Virus record (IMG/VR): IMGVR_UViG_3300044675_004706
Coordinates: 1-64,000 of that record
From: a virus
Length of the DNA stretch: 64,000 nt
Strand: one strand, 5' to 3'
Part shown: piece by piece, positions 33,954-41,299 of the stretch
Layout of the letters: each line of letters starts with the position of its first letter
Numbering within the stretch: the stretch's first letter is position 1
Program-made: the position numbers and the translations under genes
Notes under the pieces: generated by a model
The model's input: only the letters and a program-made list of their open reading frames with translations
Database searches by the model: none
What the model was told of the DNA's origin: nothing

Positions 33954-33957
33954 TCGG

Positions 33958-34072
33958 AGTCAGGTGGGTGTAATGAGGGACGGTCCCAAATCCATAGAGC
34001 TAGTGGTTCTCGACACTTGGAGATTCCATTAGAAGTAAGGTTACTTATCCGGTTCGAGTCCGGCCCTGACTA
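33958..34072 (+). tRNA. Aberrant tRNA-like unit 1 (115 nt)
   Basis: Acceptor AGTCAGG pairs perfectly with CCTGACT, preceded by the T-arm CCGG-TTCGAGT-CCGG. Between them is not a normal tRNA: a GGGA-CGG-TCCC hairpin sits in the D-arm region, the candidate anticodon hairpin (AGTG-GTTCTCGA-CACT) has four pairs and an eight-base loop, and AAGTA/TACTT forms a variable-arm-like stem. Amino acid identity cannot be assigned. It may be a processed tRNA, a relic or a tRNA mimic. Confidence 0.5.
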
Positions 34073-34268
34073 CAAACGTGTTGTTCCCTTGAGAAAGGAG
34101 GTATTGATAAAAAAGGAAGTTGTTAAAAGTAACAATATGCTTACAACACAGAGGACTTCTCATCCTCAACTATTAGTGAACTTTGGTACCCGTACTGAGG
34201 ACGTGGGGCTAAGTAAGATACAATTCCGTCATGCAGGGAGTAGAATGCTAAAGAGCTAATAGTAAAAT
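34073..34268 (+). ncRNA. Structured spacer between tRNA-like units 1 and 2
   Basis: No credible ORF. GTGTTGT (34079) pairs with ACAACAC (34143), enclosing CCTT-GAGA-AAGG. A perfect anticodon-arm-like hairpin GAGGA-CTTCTCA-TCCTC follows with no tRNA body around it. Confidence 0.35.
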
Positions 34269-34335
34269 AGTCAGGTAACTCAATTGGCAGAGCTCCTAAC
34301 AAGGAAGATTGCAGGTTCGAATCCTGTTCTGACTA
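34269..34335 (+). tRNA. Aberrant tRNA-like unit 2 (67 nt)
   Basis: Acceptor AGTCAGG/TCTGACT, a normal D-arm (CTC-AATTGGCA-GAG), T-arm GCAGG-TTCGAAT-CCTGT and A73. The anticodon arm is about six bases too short: TCCT-AACA-AGGA, a four-base loop that cannot present an anticodon. All other parts look well kept. Confidence 0.6.
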
Positions 34336-34553
34336 CACGTTCTGACTAATCATCAGATAGTATGTCCCATACGATGAGAAATGGTATGATAACCATAGGG
34401 AAGAGTTGAAGGTTTGTATATATATTACCTTCTAGTTGACTACTAAGGTCGGTAAAACCCATCACGAAGGGGAGCAAGACAGTTTATTCCTAACTCAGCA
34501 ATGAGGACAGCCATAACACCTGTAAGTTGGATAGATAAGGGTGTTTTAACATA
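34336..34553 (+). ncRNA. Structured spacer between tRNA-like units 2 and 3
   Basis: No ORF stands out. Serial hairpins include GTATG-TCC-CATAC, ATGGT-ATGATA-ACCAT, GAAGGT/ACCTTC and AACACC/GGTGTT. The density of stems suggests functional RNA rather than decayed sequence. Confidence 0.35.
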
Positions 34554-34634
34554 GGTCAGGTGGCGAATGGTAACGCAGCTCGCGGTGTACACTATAAAGG
34601 GGTGACAATGCAGGTTCAAATCCTGTCCTGACTG
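34554..34634 (+). tRNA. Aberrant tRNA-like unit 3 (81 nt)
   Basis: Acceptor GGTCAGG/CCTGACT, D-arm GCG-AATGGTAA-CGC and T-arm GCAGG-TTCAAAT-CCTGT are intact. The anticodon region around the palindrome GTGTACAC does not form a five-pair stem with a seven-base loop. The TAC in it would read Val if a stem existed. Confidence 0.5.
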
Positions 34635-34649
34635 CAAGATTAAATAAGA

Positions 34650-34754
34650 ATGACACAGGAACAAATAAAGAATTGGATAGATAGGTGGTCGAAACTAAAA
34701 CCATCTCCACAAAGAGATATGGTAATTAAGATTTGGTCTAGATTATTGAAATAA
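34650..34754 (+). CDS. Small ORF between tRNA-like units (34 aa)
   Basis: ATG to TAA encodes MTQEQIKNWIDRWSKLKPSP, then QRDMVIKIWSRLLK: basic, amphipathic and Trp-containing. It fills the gap between tRNA-like units 3 and 4. Translation is uncertain. Confidence 0.35.
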   Translation: MTQEQIKNWIDRWSKLKPSPQRDMVIKIWSRLLK

Positions 34755-34759
34755 AATAT

Positions 34760-34948
34760 AGTCAGGTGGCGGAATGTTAACAACCCCGTTCTAGATGTAA
34801 AAACAATGTGGTTAGAATCCACTACGGGGTCAATGTTAACTTGGTAGACGCAACAAGTAAGTTAGTAGGATTAAGTTGTTTCTATGATACTCTTAATTCC
34901 GAGATGTAAGGGAAATACATCATACAGGTTCGAATCCTGTTCTGATTG
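34760..34948 (+). tRNA. Aberrant tRNA-like unit 4 with long D-loop insertion (189 nt)
   Basis: Acceptor AGTCAGG/TCTGATT and T-arm ACAGG-TTCGAAT-CCTGT frame a class II (Leu-like) body, TGGCGGAAT...TTGGTAGACGC. A ~65-base hairpin interrupts the D-loop, bounded by two ATGTTAAC copies and built from CCCCG/CGGGG and TTCTA/TAGAA stems. GATGTA/TACATC resembles a long variable arm. An AACAA/TTGTT stem with a 19-base loop takes the anticodon position. No anticodon can be assigned. Confidence 0.55.
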
Positions 34949-35212
34949 CAATGAGTAAGAGATACTCGGCAAGATTGGCTACATTCTTTAAAAAAGTAGT
35001 GGTAGTAAAAAGCCCCCGACCTTAATGGGGAATCGATTCGGGTTAAAGTGAAGCATATCCGCAGCTCCGACGTATAGGATTGACAGGTTTTTATGTGGTA
35101 AGACACTAATGAAAAAGCTAGGTCTGGCGTCGAACCCAGAATAGTGATGGTTCTCGAAACAGTCAGAGTAACCCGTTAAAATCTACTCACTGTAATCTCA
35201 GGTGGGGAACTT
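34949..35212 (+). ncRNA. Structured region between tRNA-like unit 4 and tRNA-Ser
   Basis: A possible 24-residue basic ORF lies at 34951-35025 (MSKRYSARLATFFKK...). The rest has no ORF but can form hairpins such as GAGTA/TACTC near 35166. I see no tRNA in it. Confidence 0.3.
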
Positions 35213-35299
35213 GGAAGAGTAAAGCGTAATTGGTATCGCCCCGGTCTTGAAAACCGGTATCGGGAAACTGATGTGTAGGTTCGAGTCCTATCTCTTCCG
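35213..35299 (+). tRNA. tRNA-Ser(TGA)
   Basis: Class II tRNA: acceptor GGAAGAG/CTCTTCC, anticodon arm CCGGT-CTTGAAA-ACCGG, long variable arm, G73. Confidence 0.9.
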
Positions 35300-35306
35300 C
35301 TTATTT

Positions 35307-35389
35307 ACCCCCTTGCTGGAACTGGTAGTCAGAGTTGTCTTAGAAACAATTGTCTTAAAGACGTGTAGGTTCGAGTCCTACAGGGGGTA
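35307..35389 (+). tRNA. tRNA-Leu(TAG)
   Basis: Class II tRNA: acceptor ACCCCCT/AGGGGGT, anticodon arm GTTGT-CTTAGAA-ACAAT, GTCTT/AAGAC variable arm, A73 as expected for Leu. Confidence 0.88.
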
Positions 35390-35396
35390 CTACACG

Positions 35397-35470
35397 GTGT
35401 CTATTGACAAGAGGTTTAAGTCGCCTGATTGTGGTTCAGGTCATCGCGGGTTCGAATCCCGCTAGACACA
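35397..35470 (+). tRNA. tRNA-His(GTG)
   Basis: Acceptor GTGTCTA/TAGACAC; anticodon arm CCTGA-TTGTGGT-TCAGG; T-arm GCGGG/CCCGC; an upstream G at 35396 could be the G-1 base. Confidence 0.88.
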
Positions 35471-35474
35471 CATT

Positions 35475-35562
35475 GGAGAGTAAAGGAGGGAAATGGTGTC
35501 CCCGACTGTTTGCTAAACAGTAACCCATTAAGTTGGGCACAGTTCGAGTCTGTTGCTCTCCT
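35475..35562 (+). tRNA. tRNA-Ser(GCT)
   Basis: Class II tRNA: acceptor GGAGAGT/GCTCTCC, anticodon arm ACTGT-TTGCTAA-ACAGT, CCCA/TGGG variable arm. T73 is unusual for Ser. Confidence 0.85.
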
Positions 35563-35589
35563 CTTGACTTTTTTGGTATTAAATTATAA

Positions 35590-35677
35590 GTGTTCGTGGG
35601 TGAGTGGTTGAAACCGCCAATCTGCAAAATTGGTTTTGTTAATAGCAACATCGTCAGTTCGAATCTGACCGAACACT
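35590..35677 (+). tRNA. tRNA-Cys(GCA) with long variable arm
   Basis: Acceptor GTGTTCG/CGAACAC, anticodon arm CCAAT-CTGCAAA-ATTGG and T73 (the Cys identity base) sit in a class II body with a GTT/AAC variable stem and Ser/Leu-like D-arm. Ordinary tRNA-Cys is class I, so this looks like a class II tRNA recruited to Cys. Confidence 0.8.
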
Positions 35678-35714
35678 CAATTAAGTTCAACTATGAAAAA
35701 AACTCATTTTCATA

Positions 35715-35722
35715 TATTTATA
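35715..35722 (+). promoter_or_regulatory. TATTTATA late-type promoter box
   Basis: An exact box begins 11 bases before the internal ATG at 35726, favouring that start for the HNH gene. Confidence 0.4.
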
Positions 35723-35725
35723 GAT

Positions 35726-36499
35726 ATGAAATGGACTAAACAAAATGATAATACCTTAAAGGAGTTAATCCAAGAAGGTAAAACACACAAAGAAATATCT
35801 ATAATTTTTGGCGTGTCAAAAAAAACAATTAACAATCGTTGTTTTAGGTTAAAATTAAAATCACAATTACCATCTAAAAGTCATAAACAAAGTTGTAAGT
35901 ATTGTGGTGATGAATTTGTTTCATATATTAGTGAAGAAAGATTTTTTTGTTCTTTAAATTGTTCAGCTTCTTATAATAATTTACAAAGAAATGGGTTGAC
36001 AGAAGATGTTAAGAATAAAATAAGTCAATCATTAAAAAAACACTATGGGCCGGTAAAAGAAAAAAATAAAAAATGTCGTTCTTGTAATCTTGAAAAAAAA
36101 ATACCAAAATATAAAATAACTTGTGATGATTGTAGATACCAATATTATAAGTTTTATAGACCGTCTTGTGAATTTGACTTTGACTTCAAAACTTTTGAAG
36201 CAGAATTTAACACCACTGATTTAAAAAAATTAGGATGGTATAGTCCTTCAAATAAAGGTAATAATTTAAATGGGGTCAGTAAGGACCATATGTATTCAGT
36301 TAAAGAAGGTTTCATTAATAAAATAGACCCTGAAATAATAAAACATCCGGCAAACTGTCAATTATTAAAGTATTCTGAAAATAGTGTAAAAAAAACATCT
36401 TGCTCAATTACTATTGATGAACTTATTTCAAGGATAAAAGAATGGAATGATAAATTTAATAAAGATAATTCTTCCAACTCCGACCTCAATTTTTTTTGA
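35726..36499 (+). CDS. HNH homing endonuclease-like protein
   Basis: The ATG at 35726 (MKWTKQNDNTLKEL) is preferred over 35693 because of the promoter-box spacing. The N-terminus is a helix-turn-helix (KEISIIFGVSKKTINNR); CKYCGDEF...FCSLNC and CRSCN...CDDC are zinc-binding pairs. NLNGVSKDHMYSVKEGF and HPANCQLL supply the H-N-H catalytic core. It lies at the edge of the tRNA array, the kind of site where mobile endonucleases settle. Its +strand orientation follows tRNA-Cys directly. Confidence 0.75.
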   Translation: MKWTKQNDNTLKELIQEGKTHKEISIIFGVSKKTINNRCFRLKLKSQLPSKSHKQSCKYCGDEFVSYISEERFFCSLNCSASYNNLQRNGLTEDVKNKISQSLKKHYGPVKEKNKKCRSCNLEKKIPKYKITCDDCRYQYYKFYRPSCEFDFDFKTFEAEFNTTDLKKLGWYSPSNKGNNLNGVSKDHMYSVKEGFINKIDPEIIKHPANCQLLKYSENSVKKTSCSITIDELISRIKEWNDKFNKDNSSNSDLNFF

Positions 36500-36533
36500 C
36501 TTTACAAAGTCTAATGTGTATTATTGATTTCGT

Positions 36534-37133
36534 ATGAAAAAACTTTTATTTGTATTATTATTTATTCCCTCACACTTCTTTGGACAGTGTGATACTTTAC
36601 CACTAACGATAACACACGATGGTAATGTGCTTGATATGTGTTCAGAGTTTAAGACACATAACTATTCTGTTGAGAACATAGACAATGTTGTTTATTACTG
36701 GACGGTTGATAGTGTAGGTCAGGTTGAATCCGACAATGATATTTCATTGACTTGGGATGATACCACTGATAATTATTTGATTGAAGTGTATGGTGTGGAT
36801 TTAAATGGGTGTAGTACTGATACTGCTTCTTTAACTATTACCACCACTGCCTGTCATAAACTTTATGTTCCCAATTCGTTTTCACCTAACAACGATGGGC
36901 TGAATGATATATTTTCCTTCAAGGGAACCAATGTGTTTAATCCACGATTAGAGATTTATACCCAATGGGGTCAACTGGTTTGTGTTATTGAATCACAATC
37001 ACAATATTGGACAGGTAATGTGAATAACAGTGGATACTATTGTGAGTCGGGTATATACACTTGGAAGATGTATTACCGTGATGAAAAAGGAACACCACAT
37101 TACCAAAAAGGTTTTGTTAGTTTGGTAAGATAA
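36534..37133 (+). CDS. Secreted protein with T9SS type B (gliding-motility C-terminal) domain
   Basis: The 199-residue protein has a signal peptide (MKKLLFVLLFIPSHFFGQ), an Ig/PKD-like module, and a C-terminal ~85 residues (YVPNSFSPNNDGLND, FKGTNVFNPRLEIYTQWGQ, GIYTWKMYYRDEKG) that match the gliding-motility-associated/CHU_C type B sorting domain of the Type IX secretion system. It is the second T9SS cargo in the window. The small size suggests a surface blocker or adhesin rather than an enzyme (inference). Confidence 0.82.
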   Translation: MKKLLFVLLFIPSHFFGQCDTLPLTITHDGNVLDMCSEFKTHNYSVENIDNVVYYWTVDSVGQVESDNDISLTWDDTTDNYLIEVYGVDLNGCSTDTASLTITTTACHKLYVPNSFSPNNDGLNDIFSFKGTNVFNPRLEIYTQWGQLVCVIESQSQYWTGNVNNSGYYCESGIYTWKMYYRDEKGTPHYQKGFVSLVR

Positions 37134-37159
37134 TATTTGATAGTATCAGAAATACTTTA

Positions 37160-37167
37160 TATATTTG
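37160..37167 (+). promoter_or_regulatory. Bacteroidota-type promoter (TATATTTG)
   Basis: TATATTTG lies 31 bases before the ATG at 37198. Confidence 0.55.
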
Positions 37168-37197
37168 TAAAAGAAATAAAAACAAAAAAATAATAAT

Positions 37198-37563
37198 ATG
37201 TCTAAGAAGAACAAAAAACAAAACGAAGAGTTAATTGAGAAATTAATTGAAATCCAATCACAATTAAATGAAGTTAAATCTGAAGCGGGTATCGTAGTTG
37301 AAGAAGCGGATATCGTTTTCACAAGAGAACAATTAAAAGATTTCTTGATTGAATACACCGGTAAAATTAATGAATGTATCTTTGATGAAATGATTAATTC
37401 ATTAGAAGCTAATGATGTGGTAACATTTGAAGTTGATGGTCGTTTAATCATCCCAAGTATTGACGAAGATGTTTTGAGAGACACATTCGTAAGTGCTACA
37501 GGCGAAATTCACTCAGATATTATAATGGATTGTGCTGACGAGGCAATCTCTGAAGTAATCTAA
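37198..37563 (+). CDS. Hypothetical protein
   Basis: The 121-residue protein has a Lys-rich start (MSKKNKKQNEELIEKLIEI), a coiled-coil-like helix and an acidic remainder. It has its own promoter and a GC-rich hairpin after it (AAAGGTCGG/CCGGCCTTT, ~37579-37608). Family not recognised. Confidence 0.6.
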   Translation: MSKKNKKQNEELIEKLIEIQSQLNEVKSEAGIVVEEADIVFTREQLKDFLIEYTGKINECIFDEMINSLEANDVVTFEVDGRLIIPSIDEDVLRDTFVSATGEIHSDIIMDCADEAISEVI

Positions 37564-37617
37564 TTTAATTTATATATAAAGGTCGGATTGTGAAATACAC
37601 CGGCCTTTAACTTATAT

Positions 37618-37691
37618 GAAGAAGTAGCTCAGTCGGTAGAGCAAAGGTTTGAAACATCTTGTGCCACGTGGTTCGATTCCCGTCTTCTTCA
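37618..37691 (+). tRNA. tRNA-like, probable second tRNA-Phe(GAA)
   Basis: Acceptor GAAGAAG/CTTCTTC and D-arm are good; anticodon arm AAGGT-TTGAAAC-ATCTT reads GAA. The T-arm is poor (one or two mismatches around TTCGATT), so it may be weakly functional. Confidence 0.65.
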
Positions 37692-37705
37692 CAAATTTTA
37701 AAATT

Positions 37706-37915
37706 ATGGCGGCAAAAGGAAAAAATTGGTATGACACCCTATTATGGGTTGAGGAGGTAATAAAGTCCTGTAAGACACCCTTACAGGGAGTTGCTGCAAA
37801 GAAATTGGTAAAACTATATTTTGCGAAATATGAAAAAGAAAATGTAGGTATGAACCTTACCATCTATTACCAACTCATGGAAAAACTTGATAATATTAAA
37901 TACGAAAAGATATAA
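37706..37915 (+). CDS. Small hypothetical protein
   Basis: Starting after the tRNA at the ATG at 37706, the 69-residue protein (MAAKGKNWYDTLLWVEEVIKSC...) is helical and basic. Upstream extension would run through the tRNA and is rejected. It is followed one base later by the Cys-rich gene. Confidence 0.55.
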   Translation: MAAKGKNWYDTLLWVEEVIKSCKTPLQGVAAKKLVKLYFAKYEKENVGMNLTIYYQLMEKLDNIKYEKI

Positions 37916-37916
37916 T

Positions 37917-38078
37917 ATGTCTTGTTGTAAGGAATGTCCTTGGAAGGTTGAAAATAATCACAATAGTAAGTTAAAAAACTTTGTTCAACGAACAGGTAGA
38001 AAACACACCTGTCATATGGTTAATCCCAAACTATGGGACACATCAGACGATAAACAAATTTGTAAAGGAATAAAATAA
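37917..38078 (+). CDS. DUF6283-like Cys-rich protein
   Basis: The 53-residue protein reads MSCCKECPWK, then HTCHMVNP, then QICKGIK: a CxxCPW start with a following CH and C-G, the pattern of small phage zinc-binding proteins in DUF6283. Function unknown. It directly precedes clpP. Confidence 0.7.
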   Translation: MSCCKECPWKVENNHNSKLKNFVQRTGRKHTCHMVNPKLWDTSDDKQICKGIK

Positions 38079-38084
38079 TATAAT

Positions 38085-38804
38085 ATGAATTACGGAAAAG
38101 AATTTAGAAAGTTTGCGTTAAGTGAAGGGATTTCATCAACTAGCCTTGATGCGTTTGAGAACTCATTAACACCTTATGTGTTAGAGGAAAGAGAGATGAG
38201 AGCAACACAGATTGATATCTTCTCACGATTGATGAGAGAACGTATCTTGTGGGTATCAGGAGCGGTGAACCAACGTATGTCCGATATTGTTCAAGCTCAG
38301 ATGTTATTCTTGGATTCGGTTGAACAGAAAGATATTACCTTATATATCAACTCACCAGGTGGTTCTGTATTGTGTGGTCTTGGTATTGTAGATTTGATGA
38401 ACTACATTAAATCAGATGTTGTTACCACAAATATTGGTATGTGTGCATCTATGGGTTCAGTGTTACTTTCATCAGGAACCAAAGGTAAACGTTCATCACT
38501 TGTATATTCAAAGGTTATGACTCACCAAGTTAGTCACGGAACAAGTGGTAACATTCAAGATACTCGTATCAACCAGATGGAAGCTGAGAAGTATAACTAT
38601 ATCTTATTTAAGATGTTGGCTGAGAATTGTGGTAAAACTATTGATGAGGTATTGGAATTCTCTGCACGTGACAGATGGTTTAACTCAGATGAAGCGAAAG
38701 AGTTTGGATTGATTGATGAGGTTATTAAAACCGATGGAACTAAATCAATCACCGAAATGCTTGATGGGTTTGATGACTACTACAAAAAAAGTCTTTTATT
38801 TTAA
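38085..38804 (+). CDS. clpP: ATP-dependent Clp protease proteolytic subunit ClpP
   Basis: The 239-residue protein shows LYINSPGGSV, GMCASMGSVLLSSG (nucleophile Ser) and SKVMTHQVSHG (catalytic His), followed by the Asp-containing helix region, in the standard ClpP order. An N-terminal extension of ~25 residues precedes the core. No Clp ATPase is encoded nearby, so it would have to pair with host ClpX/ClpA or act in virion maturation. Phage ClpP-like proteins are known as capsid maturation proteases in some phages, so that role is possible. Confidence 0.88.
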   Translation: MNYGKEFRKFALSEGISSTSLDAFENSLTPYVLEEREMRATQIDIFSRLMRERILWVSGAVNQRMSDIVQAQMLFLDSVEQKDITLYINSPGGSVLCGLGIVDLMNYIKSDVVTTNIGMCASMGSVLLSSGTKGKRSSLVYSKVMTHQVSHGTSGNIQDTRINQMEAEKYNYILFKMLAENCGKTIDEVLEFSARDRWFNSDEAKEFGLIDEVIKTDGTKSITEMLDGFDDYYKKSLLF

Positions 38805-38827
38805 TAATTTAAATTTACTACTATAAA

Positions 38828-38853
38828 AAAACCCATCTTTTGATGGGTTTTTT
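38828..38853 (+). terminator. Intrinsic terminator
   Basis: AAACCCATC-TTTT-GATGGGTTT hairpin; usable in both directions between convergent genes. Confidence 0.8.
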
Positions 38854-38854
38854 G

Positions 38855-40570
38855 TTAGTCTATCATATATTGTTTTAGGTTTTTAATATTATTTAATATC
38901 TTATTACCATCCAATTCACCCGATGAATTTCTAATTCCATTAGAAAATACTTTTTTGCTTTTAACAAACACCGCATTAAATCCTTCGTAAAATTGTTCTA
39001 AATCTTGTCTAACATCACCAAACAGTTTATCATTGGCAATAGTTTCATCGTGAAATGTACCATCGGACTTATATAATTGTGGTTGAGGATTTTCGTCTGT
39101 TCCTGTATCTGTTAATAGGCTCTCGAAGAGCTCGTAATTCTTAGTGATTTCCGCCTCTATTTCAGGTGTTCCATATCGTGATTCAGATGGTTGTAATTTT
39201 AATTTTAAATATTGTAATAAATTAGTCATTTTATCGACCAATTCAGTACACCTCTCTAAAATTAATGCTTTAGTATCCATCTTCTGTTGTTTCTTTTTAC
39301 TACCTCCTTTAATTTCATATGTTTTTTGTAAAGCACTTCTTTCGTCTCTAATTTTATTAACATAACTTGCAACAGAAGGAACTGAAGCGTTATTTCCTTC
39401 AATTACTTTATAGGTACATCCATCTAAAGTTAACAATTTACCTTGTCTTATTTTAGGGGCTTTATTATAGATTACTGTACCATCTGATTTTGTGATTGTT
39501 ACCTTTGGAATGTCTTTATGGGCTGCCGATGTTGTGGCAATCATCCAAAGATTAATTTTACCATCAGATTTTTTTAATAATTCTAATGATTGCTCTTTAG
39601 TTATTGTAAAGGTGTCTGACCTACTTCCCTCTTTATCACCAGATAGTTTTTTTATACCATAACCGTATGAAAATGTACCGTCACCATTTTTTAACTCACC
39701 ATAACCAGGGTTTAAGTATTCAGCATCAAATATTGGTGGAGCTGTTGGTTTTGGTATACCTCTAGACGTGCCGGCATTATTTAAATTTGCAGTCATACCT
39801 CCCTGTGTGTTATAAAGTAGTAAATCATTTGCAAAAATGAAAAATTCAGCATTTTGACAATTATGAGACTCAACCCATACTCTAATTTTTAATTGAACCG
39901 CACATTTACCATAGTCAATAGTTGTCGTTGTTATTTTTGGTTCTTCTTTTAACTTTACAGTAATTTCTAATTGACTTGATTGTTCTTTTTGGTATTTGTT
40001 AAAATAATCTTTATAAGTTGTTTTTTCACCGGCTTTATATTTCTTGTAACATTCACCTCTTTGTTGTTCTTTGGTTGCATTTGCCGGACAAAAAGGTGTT
40101 CCTACCCAAGCGGTAACAATGGGTTTTCTTTCATACTCTATAGGAGGAACCTCAACTGTTTGTCCAATAACACCGTTAGCTTTTAAATTATCAAAATATT
40201 TTTTAATATGTGCTTCTAAGTATTGTTTTCTCAAATCACTCAACCCACCAACTTCTAAATATCCACCACCGGCTTTCCCTTCATTATCTTTATTAGGTAT
40301 TGCTGATTCTTGTGATATAAATTTAACACTCACTATGGAGTTAGGGTATTTTTTAGCAAATTCAGTTACTTGAACTAATATTTCATCTAATTGATTTTGT
40401 ATGATTTTACCGGATTGAGTATCTTTATTTCCTAATGTATACCATCCTGATGGGTAATAATTGTTAATTGTAGTAGTACCACCTGAATTAGGGTCAATTG
40501 CCTCAGTTAAAAGACCATACAAGTTTAGTATGTGTTTTTTATCATCTTCAGTTATTAATAATTTTTTCAT
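38855..40570 (-). CDS. Large tagged protein, OmpA-like segment
   Basis: The 571-residue minus-strand protein begins MKKLLITEDDKKHILNLYGL, then LTEAIDP, a very clear tag ending LLTE. Residues ~55-140 (SIVSVKFISQES, LSDLRKQYLEAHIKKYFDNL, NGVIG) follow the spacing of OmpA-type peptidoglycan-binding domains, but key residues cannot be checked by eye. The rest is unrecognised. Likely a virion or ejected protein (inference from tag). Confidence 0.55.
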   Translation of the reverse strand: MKKLLITEDDKKHILNLYGLLTEAIDPNSGGTTTINNYYPSGWYTLGNKDTQSGKIIQNQLDEILVQVTEFAKKYPNSIVSVKFISQESAIPNKDNEGKAGGGYLEVGGLSDLRKQYLEAHIKKYFDNLKANGVIGQTVEVPPIEYERKPIVTAWVGTPFCPANATKEQQRGECYKKYKAGEKTTYKDYFNKYQKEQSSQLEITVKLKEEPKITTTTIDYGKCAVQLKIRVWVESHNCQNAEFFIFANDLLLYNTQGGMTANLNNAGTSRGIPKPTAPPIFDAEYLNPGYGELKNGDGTFSYGYGIKKLSGDKEGSRSDTFTITKEQSLELLKKSDGKINLWMIATTSAAHKDIPKVTITKSDGTVIYNKAPKIRQGKLLTLDGCTYKVIEGNNASVPSVASYVNKIRDERSALQKTYEIKGGSKKKQQKMDTKALILERCTELVDKMTNLLQYLKLKLQPSESRYGTPEIEAEITKNYELFESLLTDTGTDENPQPQLYKSDGTFHDETIANDKLFGDVRQDLEQFYEGFNAVFVKSKKVFSNGIRNSSGELDGNKILNNIKNLKQYMID

Positions 40571-40602
40571 GTAATATATTTTTTTATACGGGTAAAACCA
40601 CG

Positions 40603-40610
40603 TATATTTG
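40603..40610 (+). promoter_or_regulatory. Bacteroidota-type promoter (TATATTTG)
   Basis: TATATTTG lies 17 bases before the ATG at 40628. Confidence 0.5.
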
Positions 40611-40627
40611 TATAAATATATAAAACT

Positions 40628-40879
40628 ATGAAAATGAATAAAGTTATCTCGATGTTAGTTTTGATTATCTTGGTTTCGTCATGTACGAAACAACAAAAAA
40701 CTGTGGAACTTGCTAATGGTACTACGGTTACTCAAAAACAATATGATAAAATTTTGAACAATGCGTTTAAGTCAGCTGACAAGGCGGGTAGAGATGCGGT
40801 TAAAGGTAAATTGTCAAGAAAACAAATCCGTGAGTTTAATGATGAAATTACAGCTGAAGTAGATACTTTAGGTAATTAA
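40628..40879 (+). CDS. Small lipoprotein
   Basis: The 83-residue protein has a lipoprotein signal ending LVSSC and a charged mature part containing VTQKQYDKILNNAFKSADKAG. Met codons at 40634 and 40652 are alternative starts. It precedes an aberrant tRNA and a second lipoprotein. Confidence 0.65.
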   Translation: MKMNKVISMLVLIILVSSCTKQQKTVELANGTTVTQKQYDKILNNAFKSADKAGRDAVKGKLSRKQIREFNDEITAEVDTLGN

Positions 40880-40883
40880 AAAT

Positions 40884-40988
40884 ACTCAGGTGGCGGAAGC
40901 GAGACTAATGCATTAGTCCGATGGATAGACGCTAGGGTAACCTACCCGAGTCAGAAATGACGTGAAGGTTCAAGTCCTTCTCTGAGTA
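40884..40988 (+). tRNA. Aberrant Leu-like tRNA unit 5 with D-loop hairpin (105 nt)
   Basis: Acceptor ACTCAGG/TCTGAGT, T-arm GAAGG-TTCAAGT-CCTTC, variable arm GTCA-GAAA-TGAC and A73 are all well formed. The D-loop carries the perfect palindrome GACTAATGCATTAGTC. The anticodon arm forms TAGG-GTAA-CCTA (a GNRA tetraloop), or TAGGG/CCCGA with a seven-base loop lacking U33, so no usable anticodon is visible. Confidence 0.6.
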
Positions 40989-41003
40989 CAAAAAATAAAA
41001 GAT

Positions 41004-41225
41004 ATGAAAAGAATAATTGTAATATTAGGTATCGGTATGTTTTTAACTGGTTGTTCAGATAAAACCACCTCATATCAAGACACAGAGATGCTACAAACAA
41101 AGTACCCTAATAGTGTTGTGTATCCGATAAATAACGAAAGATATATAGTTATTGATTCGTTACACGCTTTAGATGTTCGTGTTAATTTATCTGGAGAGAT
41201 TACATCAACTGTAAAGATAAAATAG
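41004..41225 (+). CDS. Small lipoprotein
   Basis: The 73-residue protein has MKRIIVILGIGMFLTGC, a textbook lipoprotein signal with LTGC lipobox, and a short polar mature part. Possibly a superinfection-exclusion lipoprotein; unproven. Confidence 0.65.
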   Translation: MKRIIVILGIGMFLTGCSDKTTSYQDTEMLQTKYPNSVVYPINNERYIVIDSLHALDVRVNLSGEITSTVKIK

Positions 41226-41287
41226 TTAGGTATTACGTAATGTGAAAGCGTACTACAAAAAAATTTGTGGGGTAAAGTATTTCGCCT

Positions 41288-41295
41288 TATATTTG
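41288..41295 (+). promoter_or_regulatory. Bacteroidota-type promoter (TATATTTG)
   Basis: TATATTTG ends four bases before the ATG at 41300. Confidence 0.6.
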
Positions 41296-41299
41296 TGAT

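Noticed and set aside
33951-34259. A 102-codon open frame over the first tRNA-like unit and spacer
   Set aside because: It runs through a tRNA-like acceptor and T-arm, has no family resemblance and starts inside the promoter-proximal RNA; chance ORF in structured RNA.
34949-35100. tmRNA-like element (ATTGACAGG and a short ORF)
   Set aside because: No tRNA-like 5'/3' pairing or T-arm joins the ends, and the tag ORF lacks the usual ending.
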